From assembly GCA_002633005.1 (NCBI GenBank), contig NMRA01000659.1, forward strand, positions 126,500 to 190,499: a stretch of 64,000 nt of DNA, read 5' to 3'. Position numbers and translations under genes: made by a program. Below, one piece after another: positions 53,301 through 57,899 of this stretch; the first letter of the stretch is position 1, and the number at the start of each line of letters is the position of its first letter. Source of the stretch: Phoronis australis (Eukaryota > Phoronida > Phoronidae). The notes below the pieces were generated by a model. The model searched no databases, had not been told where the DNA came from, and worked only from the letters and a program-made list of their open reading frames with translations.

Positions 53301-56300
53301 TGGCGGCCATTTTGTTTTCTTTTAAAATTCAAAGGCTTCTGGAGGCTACAATTTTTTACGTACAGGTTTGAAACTCAACACAATTAATGGCCTGGATGTG
53401 CACTACAAGTGTACTGGAAATTGTTTACTTCCGGTTAAAGATGGTGGAAATATTGGCATTCGCGCATGCGCACCTTGATTTCGGGGAAAAAACGTTTTCT
53501 CCTGTAGAGGGCGCAATATAGGGCCAATTCCTTTGAATTTTTGCAGTTATTAGTTTTTTATGACTTGCTATTATATAAAGCCAAAACACCGGAAGTTGCT
53601 TTCAAGATGGCGGTTCTGGCGCATGTTGACCTATTTTCAGTCGTGCTGAGGTGCCACTTAAACGGGTGGAGAAAATGACGTGAATTTTTTTCTCAGACTT
53701 ACCGTTTTCGAGATATTTGACTTTAAATTTCTTAAAAAAATGCAAAATTTCATTTTTTTTCGAAAAAATTTACGGAATTGTGTGATACTATCAATTTGGA
53801 TAGATTTTTGAACGGGCTTTCAGAAGATATTTTCCATTTTCCGCTACAATGTCTACTTTTCGAGTTATTTGAGATTTTCTGATAACACTGCTCCTTTGTT
53901 GAGCGCTGATTTTTGCTGCATTGATGTTGGTTTAGCTTCTATTGAACTAGACTATAGCCTATTTCTTATTGATTTATGACATCTAAGTTCGCCATATGAA
54001 TGTTACGATGTTGTTCATTATCTCCGCCACCATCATCATATTTGTCATCATCTCCTACGTCATCTTTTCTTCAGCTAATTTCGCCAAGTGTCGCTCAAGA
54101 CTGTAGCCTATCTCTTAGTGATTTCTGACATCTACTTCCGTCATATGAATGATATCACAACTTGCATTGTCCTTATTTCTATTGTTCATCCTCACCACCA
54201 TCGTCATCATATTCGTCATCTTTGTCATCATCTTTATCGTCATCTTTTTGGTTAATTTCGCCAAGTGTCGCTCTTCGGAGCGCTTTCATTTTTTTGTTTG
54301 GTCACACTCTACAGGTCGCAATTTTCGTCCGATTTTCACAAAATTTGCACACGACGTGTAGATCTGAAAGTCCTGGAAGCATATTGTTTTTGGTCATGAT
54401 CGGATACAAAATGGCGGACGTGGCTGCCATTTTGTATCCGATTTCACACTCAAATGCTCGTAGGGGCCGCATTTTTCGACGTACATGGCTGAAAATCGGT
54501 ACGATTATACTAGAACGCAAGTGCTACAAGTGAAAATTGTTGACTTCCGGTCAAAGATGGCGGAAATATTGGAAGTGGCGCATGCACACCCCGAAATATG
54601 GCCAAAAACCTTTTTCTCCTGTAGAGGGCGCATTTGCAAACCAATCACTTTCAAACTGGTCACGTGTTTGTTGAGTTTAATAAGCTTTTATAAAAGTTTA
54701 TTTAACCGGAAGTCACTTTCAAGATGGTGGCTGTGGCACATGTTCACACGGTTTCAATCGTTCTGCTGTCGCGTTTTTAACGGGAAGAGCAAATGACGTG
54801 AATTTTTTGCATGTGGATTCCTTTAAGTGTGGTCTTTCAAAAAGTCTACGAGAGCGTATCTCTCAGACTCACGGTTTTCGAGTTATTTGACTTTGAATTT
54901 CAAAAAACCGGCAAATTTTCAATTTTTTTGAAATCTTTTTTGATTTTTGCCAAACTACCACTTTAGATAGAGTTTTGAACCGGCTTCCAGAAAATATATT
55001 CCATTTTGCGCTACAACGTCTACTTTTTGAATTATTCGAGATTTTCGGATACCGTTGTTCCTTTGGTCACCTATGCAAGCACGCAGCTGGCTGGCTTTCA
55101 GTTCACTTTGTTTTGGTTATGCCTTGTTGACCCCGACTGACTCAGCCAGCACTGTCCTACTGTAGACTGGAATTCCACACCAAATATTTTAAACATAACT
55201 TTGCTCTGCAGACTGTCACATAGCGCCACCTATTTTGGAATGTGGGAACAAAGCATGGCTCGTCCGTCATGTTGCGCCATCTATTGTTCTTTATTGTAGT
55301 TGATTGTACGCTCTCTATTTGATTTCTTCGCTAGTCACATTAATGTTATCGTGTTATTCATAATTGCCACCTTGATCGTCATGATTGTCGTCGTCCTTCC
55401 CATCGTCGTCTTTTCGATTACTTCCGCCAAGTGTCGCTCCTCCGAGCGCTCTCGTTCTTTTCTTTCTGACCTTTTCCAGAGCTTAATATCCTCTCTCAAA
55501 TGACTCAACTTTCAACTTCGAAACTTTCCAAGTACATTTGAGTCGTCTATGAATTTTGTAAAATATATTTTTGGCTCAAAATGCACTGGAAGTGATCAAT
55601 AGGTGGAAAGGTCATCTCATTTTAAAATATCATTTCTGCTACATTTTTCAATTAATTCATTTCAATTTCAGAGTACAGGTGTAAGTCTATATGCCAATCA
55701 AATGCATTTACTTTTCTAAGTAATCGGGTCACCCAAACAGATAAAATAAGTCAAAGGTCATTGAGTGCAAACTAAATTTTGAACTATGCACTTGAGTTCT
55801 AATTCTGAAGCTTCAGGTCATTTTGTGCAACCAAGGGGTCATTAAGTGCATTTTTCTTCAGAATTTTTTGCCTTGTCATTCAACATGTATTCTAATATGT
55901 CAACAGTTAGACAACTGTGATTGTCAGTATTAACCACACTTTTCATGGACTTTGCAATAATTCCACTACAAAGGCTTATAATGCACCAGATAGAATTAAT
56001 TAGTGCAAAGGCCATCTAATTTCCAAAATGTTATTTGTCCTACCTACATTCTTAAAAGAATTCTCTTCAATTTCAGTTAACAGATGTAAATGTACGTGCC
56101 AATCAAATACACTACTTTTCTAAGCAATCAAGTCACCCAATAAAATAGGTCAAAGGTCATTGAGTACACTTCAGATTTACACATGTGATTGGAACATGTA
56201 ATTGAATAACAATTCCAAAGTTTCAGGTCATTTGGTGCAACAAAGGTGCCATTAAGTACACTTTCCTTCTGAAACTTTGATCCTTCCATTCAACATGTTA

Positions 56301-57249
56301 GACTACTTTGATTCTCAACATTAAGTACACTTTTCACCAACTCTACCACAATTCCCCTGCAAGTGCTCATAATACACCGAAAAGGGTCAAATACAACAAA
56401 GGATACCTAATTTATTCAACATGTATCCTTTTTATACAATTTCTATTCTACTGTGCCAACAGTCAAACATTCGTTATACAGCATGATCCTCATTTTTACA
56501 TTCTTGTACAGTTCTGCTTTGGTGCACAAGCCACCAGAAAGGTAGTAAACTTTCCAAAGCCAGACTCGCGCAGAGTCATTATTTGTCACTTTCTAATAAT
56601 AATCATTCCAGTTTATATAGCTGTCATAGCTCTGACACAACATCATTTCAAAGACACCAGACTGCAGCAGCAGGACAACAAACTTAACTTCTGAAATAAA
56701 ATGCTGAAGCCCATAATTGAAACAAAATTAAGGTTCGGCTTTAGTCATTTCTTAAGTTTTTAGATAATATTTTAGTATCTTTTTTCATATGGCCTGCTGT
56801 ATTTTTATATGGTATGTCTGCAATAAAACATATATTCATTCATTCATTCATTTATTCATTCATTCATTCATTCATTCATGTGAAATGATTAGATCAACAT
56901 CTCATGTCGAATTTGATGGCTCCATTGTCAATGGAGTTGATGGAGATTTATATTTTTAAGTTATACATGATTTAATTCTGTTGGTCTTCCAACCATCACT
57001 TTCACAAAGTTAACTAGAGTACTTTTCTAACAGTTGAAATTGGGAATATTTCCACAATAATACAGCTGGACAGTTTCCGACACAACCTGTGAAAATGTGC
57101 TTGACAATCACATTTTGACGAAGTCAATGAAAACAACATGCTATCTAATACCTCCTGGAAATAGAAGAGTTCTATCATAGTGTAATCCGGGATGTCGCTA
57201 TTTGGGAACCTGCTTCTGCTTATTATGGACAGTGTATGAGTAGGAGTGC
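8257..57249 (-). CDS. FCSK: L-fucose kinase (fucokinase), multi-exon gene, 5' end unresolved
   Basis: Salvage enzyme that phosphorylates L-fucose with ATP to L-fucose 1-phosphate in the cytosol, feeding GDP-fucose synthesis. I assembled 26 exons (8257-49159) by hand. Every junction is GT-AG, the phases agree and the spliced length is 3210 nt (1069 aa plus TGA). The N-terminal half is the fucokinase/pyrophosphorylase-like domain ([30 protein letters not shown]). The C-terminal half is a GHMP kinase: [18 protein letters not shown] in exon 20, the ATP-loop motif PHGSGLGTSS across exons 23/24, [12 protein letters not shown] in exon 25 and [11 protein letters not shown] in exon 27. All key motifs are intact, so the gene looks functional. 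About 30 N-terminal residues are not firmly placed; the upper coordinate assumes the candidate exon 2. No other gene in the window overlaps it except transposon remnants in introns. Confidence 0.95.
8545..8960 (+). repeat. Dispersed non-coding repeat, copy 1 (last intron)
   Basis: Shares an ordered series of blocks with 33840-34190: CATGACCATGTCTTTTT, AAAATTTAG-like tracts, ACAATTCCTAACA and GAGAA-CAG. Strongly diverged; element class unknown. Confidence 0.5.
9275..9425 (+). repeat. Left TIR of Kolobok element
   Basis: Reverse-complementary to 10813-10962 over nearly its whole length; includes ACTCCGGAAGTGACGTTTTA near the inner end. Confidence 0.85.
9609..10064 (+). pseudogene. Truncated P2X7-ballast-like (cysteine-rich) protein in Kolobok
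   Basis: From the ATG at 9609 the frame has an acidic N-terminus ([20 protein letters not shown]), then [19 protein letters not shown]. This spacing (WCxCxxC...PTxxECxCC) is that of the zinc-binding cysteine cluster in the C-terminal ballast of P2X7 receptors and in stand-alone invertebrate 'P2X7-like' proteins. Family resemblance ends at about 9930. After that the frame merely reads antisense of the THAP gene to a stop at 10064, so the normal C-terminal part is lost. No P2X channel domain is present. Its place inside the TIRs marks it as transposon cargo. Confidence 0.7.
9924..10697 (-). pseudogene. THAP-domain transposase fragment of Kolobok
   Basis: 257 residues from the ATG at 10697. N-terminal THAP zinc finger: CCCVPGC near residue 5, W at ~35, CGKHF at ~60. 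Then a low-complexity Ser/Pro linker, then a second cysteine block ([11 protein letters not shown] ... [14 protein letters not shown]) typical of the region before the catalytic core in Kolobok-like transposases. It stops there, so the catalytic part is deleted. Confidence 0.75.
10813..10962 (-). repeat. Right TIR of Kolobok element
   Basis: Mirror of 9275-9425; the outer end abuts TTAA at 10963-10966. Confidence 0.85.
11507..11730 (-). CDS. FCSK: Fucokinase exon 27 (GHMP C-terminal motif)
   Basis: 224 bp, phase 1 to 0: [60 protein letters not shown] and [17 protein letters not shown] is the GHMP C-terminal glycine motif. Donor GTGAGT. Confidence 0.97.
12121..12220 (-). CDS. FCSK: Fucokinase exon 26
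   Basis: 100 bp, phase 0 to 1: [20 protein letters not shown] then [13 protein letters not shown]. Human DVLRSWYARLPAVVQ...TEECAEGF. Donor GTTAGT. Confidence 0.92.
12958..13176 (-). CDS. FCSK: Fucokinase exon 25
   Basis: 219 bp, 73 codons, phase 0 to 0: [40 protein letters not shown], then [20 protein letters not shown]. Near-identical to human at [12 protein letters not shown] and [12 protein letters not shown]. Donor GTGAGA. Confidence 0.97.
13675..14155 (+). repeat. 31-bp minisatellite
   Basis: About 15 units of a 31-bp repeat (core CAGTCGAGTCACTACAGT with ACATACATGTGCT), the longest run at 13800-14150. It lies within the intron directly beside exon 24. It is open in several frames only because the unit has few stops; not coding. 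Confidence 0.9.
14173..14267 (-). CDS. FCSK: Fucokinase exon 24 (ATP-binding loop)
   Basis: 95 bp, phase 1 to 0: [32 protein letters not shown]. Supplies GLGTSS of the kinase P-loop. The acceptor TACTTCAG and the first ~20 bases of this exon are repeated several times in the intron just upstream (14268-14545). Confidence 0.95.
14268..14545 (+). repeat. 40-50-bp tandem repeat copying the exon 24 acceptor
   Basis: About six extra units each contain (minus strand) a TACTTCAG-like acceptor plus the first ~20 bases of exon 24 (GCTTAGGTACRAGCA) and ATCAAGTAGATATTA. Some units retain the full tract, some have lost AAAGAA. Confidence 0.85.
14751..16342. mobile_element. 1.6-kb element with 40-bp terminal inverted repeats
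   Basis: 14751-14790 (TGATATGTGACCCACCACGA then CAAAATGAGTCTTAAGTCGG) is the reverse complement of 16303-16342 with about one mismatch. The interior has only a decayed acidic/serine-rich coding trace near 15425-15490 ([18 protein letters not shown]). DNA-transposon superfamily not determined; no clear TSD. Confidence 0.65.
16588..16648. repeat. Perfect 26-bp hairpin
   Basis: Arms 16588-16613 and 16623-16648 are exact reverse complements around the 9-nt loop ACTAAGTTA, and ACTAAGTTAAA follows again after the second arm. A second, imperfect palindrome (CTGAACTTT...AAAGTTCAG) precedes it at 16558-16587. Confidence 0.9.
17004..17141 (-). CDS. FCSK: Fucokinase exon 23
   Basis: 138 bp, phase 1 to 1: [45 protein letters not shown]. 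Ends inside the GHMP ATP-loop PHGSGLGTSS, which is completed in exon 24. Donor GTAAGT. Confidence 0.95.
17475..17578 (-). CDS. FCSK: Fucokinase exon 22
   Basis: 104 bp, phase 2 to 1: [20 protein letters not shown] then [14 protein letters not shown]. Corresponds to the human segment ending LADLRDYCQPHAPG. Donor GTAGGA. Confidence 0.9.
18381..18415 (-). CDS. FCSK: Fucokinase exon 21 (35-bp microexon)
   Basis: Only 35 bp: [11 protein letters not shown] plus two bases of a split Asp. Matches human RPIGARARRIPEP. Acceptor ATTGCAG, donor GTAAGT. Phase 0 to 2, so skipping it would shift the frame. Confidence 0.9.
18735..20465 (+). repeat. R1 dispersed repeat, long copy B
   Basis: Begins with AGAGCAACGCAGAGCATTG and ATGCGCCCAC, and ends with stem-loop GTGACCACATATGAATATAT then GGGCAC. 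At least ten CTCF-like modules in one orientation: about 18822, 18966, 19112, 19258, 19407, 19547, 19704 (TGGCCACTAGGTGGTGCA), 19850, 20015 and 20272. In the intron between exons 20 and 21. No coding capacity. Confidence 0.8.
20908..21072 (-). CDS. FCSK: Fucokinase exon 20 (GHMP motif 1)
   Basis: 165 bp, 55 codons, phase 0 to 0: [18 protein letters not shown], then [37 protein letters not shown]. The sugar-binding GHMP motif ([15 protein letters not shown]) is intact. Donor GTCAGT. Confidence 0.97.
23099..23116 (-). CDS. FCSK: Candidate 18-bp cassette microexon
   Basis: An 18-bp block (GIAGCC) sits behind a T-rich tract ending TTGTTCAG and before a strong donor GTAAGTA. Both neighbouring exon ends are phase 0, so it can be included or skipped without changing the frame. 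The human protein has no matching residues between QAVMSAQH and FVS, so it would be optional or lineage-specific. Confidence 0.4.
24525..24607. repeat. Small palindromic MITE, copy 1
   Basis: TTTTGAGAACCAG ... CTGGTTCTCAAAA form a 13-bp perfect stem around TTTTCTCTACTGAATAACAG; ends GCACGTTATATCAGCCTAT. Related to 35713-35820. Confidence 0.6.
24742..24888 (-). CDS. FCSK: Fucokinase exon 19
   Basis: 147 bp, 49 codons, phase 0 to 0: [49 protein letters not shown]. The [12 protein letters not shown] block is nearly identical to human. Donor GTCAGT. Confidence 0.95.
25270..26100 (+). repeat. Diverged R1-like copy
   Basis: Head trace (ACAGAGCATTGAAAAGC near 25280), decayed modules CTGCCAACAGGGGGTGC (25399), CGTCACTAGAGGGCAAAA (25557), CTGCCACTGGGAAAAGCC, TTGCTACTAGGGCACGCC and CGACCACTAGGTGGTGCAGA (26020). 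Confidence 0.55.
26169..26285 (+). repeat. 13-bp tandem repeat (GGCAGATTTATTT)
   Basis: About nine near-perfect units. Two units also begin the second duplication copy at 27025, so the satellite edges the duplicated block. Confidence 0.95.
26633..26781 (-). CDS. FCSK: Fucokinase exon 18, downstream duplicate
   Basis: Encodes exactly the same 50 residues as 27392-27540 with the same splice sites. It lies in a 760-bp tandem duplication joined by a single N (27024). Either a misassembled second haplotype or a real mutually exclusive exon; only one copy can be used without a frameshift. Confidence 0.7.
27392..27540 (-). CDS. FCSK: Fucokinase exon 18, upstream copy
   Basis: 149 bp, phase 1 to 0: [50 protein letters not shown]. 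Matches human [31 protein letters not shown]. Acceptor TTCTAG, donor GTGAAC. A second copy of this exon lies 759 bp further along. Since 149 is not a multiple of three, splicing both copies in would shift the frame. Confidence 0.9.
27798..28109 (+). mobile_element. 5'-truncated Penelope-like insertion with 15-bp TSD
   Basis: Exact 15-bp direct repeats TACTATTCAAGTCAT flank it (27783-27797, 28110-28124). Inside are perfect 33-bp inverted arms (27847-27879 and 28070-28102). Between them a frame reads [20 protein letters not shown] then [13 protein letters not shown], the tail after the GIY-YIG endonuclease of Penelope-like reverse transcriptases. A 7-bp hairpin (GACCTGG-CGGA-CCAGGTC) followed by GAAAC near 28041-28063 recalls the hammerhead stem II/GAAA of such elements, though the upstream core is degenerate. 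Confidence 0.7.
28660..29190 (+). mobile_element. Penelope-like GIY-YIG endonuclease fragment (decayed)
   Basis: Reads [20 protein letters not shown] ... VVYQIQC ... [20 protein letters not shown] ... [15 protein letters not shown]. This is a GIY-YIG domain of a Penelope-like element with the usual YIGETKR changed to YISETKR. After 28994 the frame shifts and the tail ([16 protein letters not shown]) runs into a stop. The reverse-transcriptase part is absent. Ends with a hairpin plus CGAAACG at 29154-29178. Confidence 0.8.
29990..31425 (+). repeat. R1 dispersed repeat, copy C (5' truncated)
   Basis: Eight regular CTCF-like modules at about 30050, 30213, 30361, 30507, 30666, 30812, 30959 and 31118, with a ninth truncated near 31264. 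Spacings cycle 148/146/159/146/147/159 bp, giving a ~452-bp higher-order unit of three module types. Tail: CGGACGGACGG tract and stem-loop GCGTCCACATATAAATAT then TTGGGCGC. In the intron between exons 17 and 18. Confidence 0.85.
31664..31800 (-). CDS. FCSK: Fucokinase exon 17
   Basis: 137 bp, phase 2 to 1: [20 protein letters not shown] then [19 protein letters not shown]. Matches human RRDLFFRQALHK...VREGCPGPLLATLDQ. Another reading frame across the same bases is longer but is cut by the splice sites. Confidence 0.9.
31801..33235 (-). other. Intron between exons 16 and 17
   Basis: No repeat or gene recognised; open frames at 32.6-32.9 kb show no family motif. Confidence 0.5.
33236..33313 (-). 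CDS. FCSK: Fucokinase exon 16
   Basis: 78 bp, phase 2 to 2: split Arg, [18 protein letters not shown] then TTEFSQR. Human counterpart WRASWRLSWEQLQPC. Donor GTAACC. Confidence 0.9.
33840..34190 (+). repeat. Dispersed non-coding repeat, copy 2
   Basis: Same block order as 8545-8960, same orientation, in the intron between exons 15 and 16. Confidence 0.5.
34262..34383 (-). CDS. FCSK: Fucokinase exon 15
   Basis: 122 bp, phase 0 to 2: [20 protein letters not shown] then [17 protein letters not shown]. Matches human CLPSARLFPVLHPS...DLLWMLDHQ. The frame requires acceptor TAG at 34384-34386 rather than a CAG four bases further in. Confidence 0.9.
35183..35284 (-). CDS. FCSK: Fucokinase exon 14
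   Basis: 102 bp, 34 codons: [20 protein letters not shown] then [14 protein letters not shown]. The [10 protein letters not shown] block matches human PWSEFFKRTG. Phase 0 to 0, donor GTAAGG. Confidence 0.93.
35713..35820. repeat. Small palindromic MITE, copy 2
   Basis: Outer ends GTCTGATATAACGTGC and GCGCGTTATATCAGAC are inverted; the interior shares CAGTTTTCTCCACTGAATAA with 24525-24607. Confidence 0.65.
36964..37080 (-). CDS. FCSK: Fucokinase exon 13
   Basis: 117 bp, 39 codons: [20 protein letters not shown] then [17 protein letters not shown]. Corresponds to human LVLQGHHTRLHGS...FTLVGRLDSWE. Phase 0 to 0, donor GTGAGA. Confidence 0.88.
37512..37810 (+). pseudogene. THAP-domain relic
   Basis: Reads [18 protein letters not shown] ... 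[18 protein letters not shown] ... [11 protein letters not shown]: the C-x4-C ... W ... C-x2-H pattern of a THAP zinc finger, followed by a stop at about 37811. Lies in a fucokinase intron on the opposite strand with no transposase downstream. Most likely a transposon leftover; a captured exon of a host THAP gene is less likely. Confidence 0.6.
38221..38391 (-). CDS. FCSK: Fucokinase exon 12
   Basis: 171 bp, 57 codons: [40 protein letters not shown] and [15 protein letters not shown]. This is the left-handed-helix-like GSSV/HC/VG...CLVSG segment of the N-terminal half. Phase 0 to 0, donor GTATGT. Confidence 0.92.
38810..39480 (+). repeat. Degenerate ~35-40-bp tandem repeat
   Basis: Many diverged units of ATTATGATTTTCTGAATTGA with AGCAGTCAT-type spacers across about 670 bp. 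Intronic, non-coding. Confidence 0.75.
40170..40345 (+). repeat. ~38-bp minisatellite
   Basis: Four to five units of GGCAGTGACTGATAACTTA and CCAGAAGGTGTG with substitutions. Confidence 0.8.
40470..40591 (-). CDS. FCSK: Fucokinase exon 11
   Basis: 122 bp, phase 1 to 0: split Val, then [20 protein letters not shown] and [20 protein letters not shown]. Equivalent to human [21 protein letters not shown]. Its first bases (TGTCACTAGAGGGTGC) also resemble a CTCF core. Confidence 0.9.
40668..40800 (+). repeat. R1 short copy D (head and tail only)
   Basis: About 130 bp: head hairpin AACGCGAAGCGTT with ATGCGCCCAC joined directly to the tail (GGACAGACGGAGATGG, then ATGTGGGCGC). All CTCF-like modules are deleted, defining the family ends. 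Confidence 0.8.
41497..41695 (-). CDS. FCSK: Fucokinase exon 10
   Basis: 199 bp, phase 0 to 1. Begins [20 protein letters not shown] and continues to [15 protein letters not shown]. Matches the human LSLFFDIL...RAQLWRELRDQPLTMA stretch. Donor GTATGT; reading on past it looks open but departs from the family. Confidence 0.92.
42557..42676 (-). CDS. FCSK: Fucokinase exon 9
   Basis: 120 bp, 40 codons, [19 protein letters not shown] then [16 protein letters not shown]; phase 0 to 0. Corresponds to the human SGVVFFSVETAERLL...CTYLGLDSGA region. Confidence 0.94.
43221..43301 (-). CDS. FCSK: Fucokinase exon 8
   Basis: 81 bp, 27 codons, [20 protein letters not shown] then FDGKYNL; phase 0 to 0, acceptor TTTTTAG, donor GTAAGT. 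Confidence 0.9.
43839..43939 (-). CDS. FCSK: Fucokinase exon 7
   Basis: 101 bp, phase 1 to 0 (split Asn, then [17 protein letters not shown] through HGVYKINDE). The acceptor GTTGCAG and the first bases of this exon are copied in a 42-bp tandem repeat immediately upstream in the intron (43929-44024). Confidence 0.9.
43929..44024 (+). repeat. 42-bp tandem repeat copying the exon 7 acceptor
   Basis: Units start at 43929, 43971 and 44013 with CCACTGGATATC. On the minus strand each of the first two contains GTTGCAG and ATATCCAGTGG, i.e. the exon 7 3' splice site and its first bases; the third lacks the CAG. Confidence 0.9.
44290..44490 (-). mobile_element. tRNA-derived SINE, copy 1
   Basis: Head with pol III box A-like TGACTCAGTGGCTAGAAC and box B GAGTTCGAGTCCC, then a shared body (CTTATATTCATTAGGTCACA, GATGTGGCCAATAGGTGGCA). 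Same family and orientation as 44555-44755. Confidence 0.8.
44555..44755 (-). mobile_element. tRNA-derived SINE, copy 2
   Basis: Box A TGACTCAGTGGTTAGAGC, box B GGGTTCGAGTCCC, followed by CGGTCGGGGGCA and the same body as copy 1. The two lie head to tail about 65 bp apart. Confidence 0.8.
44910..44982 (-). CDS. FCSK: Fucokinase exon 6
   Basis: 73 bp, phase 0 to 1. Encodes [18 protein letters not shown] and DVPVSP, near-identical to the vertebrate [15 protein letters not shown] block. Donor GTAAGT; the split codon is completed in exon 7. Confidence 0.95.
46103..46231 (-). CDS. FCSK: Fucokinase exon 5
   Basis: 43 codons, phase 0 to 0. Begins [17 protein letters not shown], a strongly conserved fucokinase block, and ends [12 protein letters not shown] before GTAACA. 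Confidence 0.93.
46318..47395 (+). repeat. Diverged R1 copy E, interrupted by a SINE
   Basis: Head hairpin AGTGCAAAGCACT with AATGTGCCCACAAC, and decayed modules (GGCCACTAGAGGGAGCAG 46400, CTGCCACCAAGGGGCACA 46692, TTGCCACTAAGGGGTGCAG 46849). Resumes after a SINE at 47320 (GTTTTGGAGATGCAGCAG) and fades out near 47390. Confidence 0.65.
47108..47315 (+). mobile_element. tRNA-derived SINE of a second family, nested in R1
   Basis: Box A GTGGCTCAGTGGTTTGAGC and box B GGGTTTGAATCC at tRNA-like spacing, with no tRNA cloverleaf completed afterwards. Splits the R1 copy, so it inserted later. Confidence 0.7.
48301..48351 (-). CDS. FCSK: Fucokinase exon 4
   Basis: Short 51-bp exon, 17 codons ([17 protein letters not shown]), phase 0 to 0, donor GTGAGT, acceptor TTTTCAG. 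It matches the human segment ending WILILHM just before GRDFPFD. Confidence 0.9.
49010..49159 (-). CDS. FCSK: Fucokinase exon 3
   Basis: 50 codons, residues 1-50 of the traced part, phase 0 to 0, donor GTAAGT. Carries [20 protein letters not shown], the glycine-rich start of the pyrophosphorylase-like domain, followed by [17 protein letters not shown]. The acceptor AG at 49160-49161 (CAGAG) gives the frame; an alternative AG two bases upstream would not. Confidence 0.93.
49162..50870 (-). other. Intron 2 part, no feature recognised
   Basis: Short ACAAT microsatellite at 49740-49760; otherwise no gene or element seen. Confidence 0.5.
51503..51690. promoter_or_regulatory. ETS-YY1 / CTCF-like cassette 1
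   Basis: GCCGCCATCTTG (YY1-like, minus) at 51503, ACTTCCGG (ETS) at 51521, GCGCCCTCTACAGG (CTCF-like, minus) at 51603, CCGCCATCTTT at 51670 and ACCGGAAGT at 51682. Motif assignment only; binding not shown. Confidence 0.45.
52619..52850. promoter_or_regulatory. ETS-YY1 / CTCF-like cassette 2
   Basis: CGCCATCCTGAAAG at 52620, ACTTCCGG ~52636, GCGCCCTCTACAGG ~52719, ACCGGAAGT ~52796 and CCGCCATCTTGG ~52836. Same order as cassette 1, with a decayed YY1 motif (CCGTTATCTTT) before the second ETS site. Confidence 0.45.
53429..53615. promoter_or_regulatory. ETS-YY1 / CTCF-like cassette 3
   Basis: ACTTCCGG 53428, AAGATGGTGG 53439, CCTGTAGAGGGCGC 53501, ACCGGAAGT ~53588 and AAGATGGCGG ~53604. Mirror image of cassette 2. 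Confidence 0.45.
54402..54440. repeat. Short perfect hairpin unique to the right arm
   Basis: GGATACAAAATGGC and GCCATTTTGTATCC are inverted around GGACGTGGCT. The matching place in the left arm (~51800) lacks it, so it is an arm-specific change. Confidence 0.75.
54543..54732. promoter_or_regulatory. ETS-YY1 / CTCF-like cassette 4
   Basis: ACTTCCGG 54543, AAGATGGCGG 54554, CCTGTAGAGGGCGC 54618, ACCGGAAGT ~54705 and AAGATGGTGG 54721. Mirror image of cassette 1. Confidence 0.45.
55457..57151 (-). other. Intron 2 part, degenerate duplicated block
   Basis: 55560-55960 and 55960-56330 share an ordered set of phrases (GGTCATTGAGTGCA-like, TTCAGGTCATTTTGTGCAAC, TTCAACATGTAT), an old ~400-bp duplication. 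No coding sequence seen. Confidence 0.45.
56838..56880 (+). repeat. ATTC microsatellite
   Basis: About ten ATTC units with one interruption. Confidence 0.95.
57152..57249 (-). CDS. FCSK: Candidate exon 2 (fucokinase N-terminus)
   Basis: Open between an acceptor (TGTGCAG) and a donor (GTATTA), 2 + 96 nt, ending in phase 0, which is what exon 3 needs. It ends ...MIELFYFQE, so the join would read [13 protein letters not shown], resembling the vertebrate FQRELEVRQK segment. The frame is also open upstream to an ATG at 57334, so translation could begin inside an unspliced version. Similarity is weak over the rest. Confidence 0.4.
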
Positions 57250-57899
57250 CTGCACACACCCACAAGACTAACACCAGGTGAGAGGTAACAACAAACGGAA
57301 CATGGTGCATACAAAATCTTTCGCAATGGCTCATCCTGTTAATTAAGTTACCATCATCATATGGTAATTGAATGTTATATTACATTATACCTTGTTATAT
57401 GGCGGTAAAACCCTTTATTTGTGTGGAAGGTACCCACTCTTAGATGTCTCTGTTTATCTTAGTAATACCTTATTTGGGCACGCTACATGTGATAATAGGC
57501 AATTGCCCATTAGCGAGTGGCTCACAGAGGCTCATATGATTCACCAGAAGCCCGTCTACAACACCCCGCTCCCCAACTGAACAGTCGCCCTACCTGACGA
57601 CAGTGTCTGTAATAGTACTGTGGTTTGTACTCAGGAACTACACTTACCTTACATGGCACAATTAGAATGGTTTATTATATAAGTCTTGCCAAACTGTTCT
57701 ATGAAATGTGACTCATATGCATGTGGTCTTGTGTATTGCAAAAACATGTTGTTGTACAGTAGTTAGTCAGTCTGCAATAAAGTAGTGTTCAAGTATTAAG
57801 ATGTCTTCTTCACTCCTCTCTCCACATTAGACATAACAGTGTCCACTGAACACCAAATTGTCTTGCACGAAAGTCATCAACTTCACTTGATATCCTTAC

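Larger units (their letters stand above)
50871..55456. repeat. 4.6-kb concentric foldback (giant inverted repeat)
   Basis: Left arm 50871 to about 53.0 kb is the imperfect reverse complement of about 53.06-55456. Matches recur in mirrored order through the whole length, e.g. 51055-51190 with 55040-55180, 51430-51720 with 54480-54800, 52090-52320 with 53880-54110 and 52320-52960 with 53150-53870. A GAGCGACACTTGGCG motif marks shells at 50888, ~51930 and 52091, mirrored at ~54260, ~54085 and 55425. The centre has two short palindromes (53005-53028 and 53062-53084). It contains four ETS/YY1/CTCF-like cassettes. Only chance open frames occur (hydrophobic ones come from GAT repeats). Confidence 0.9.
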
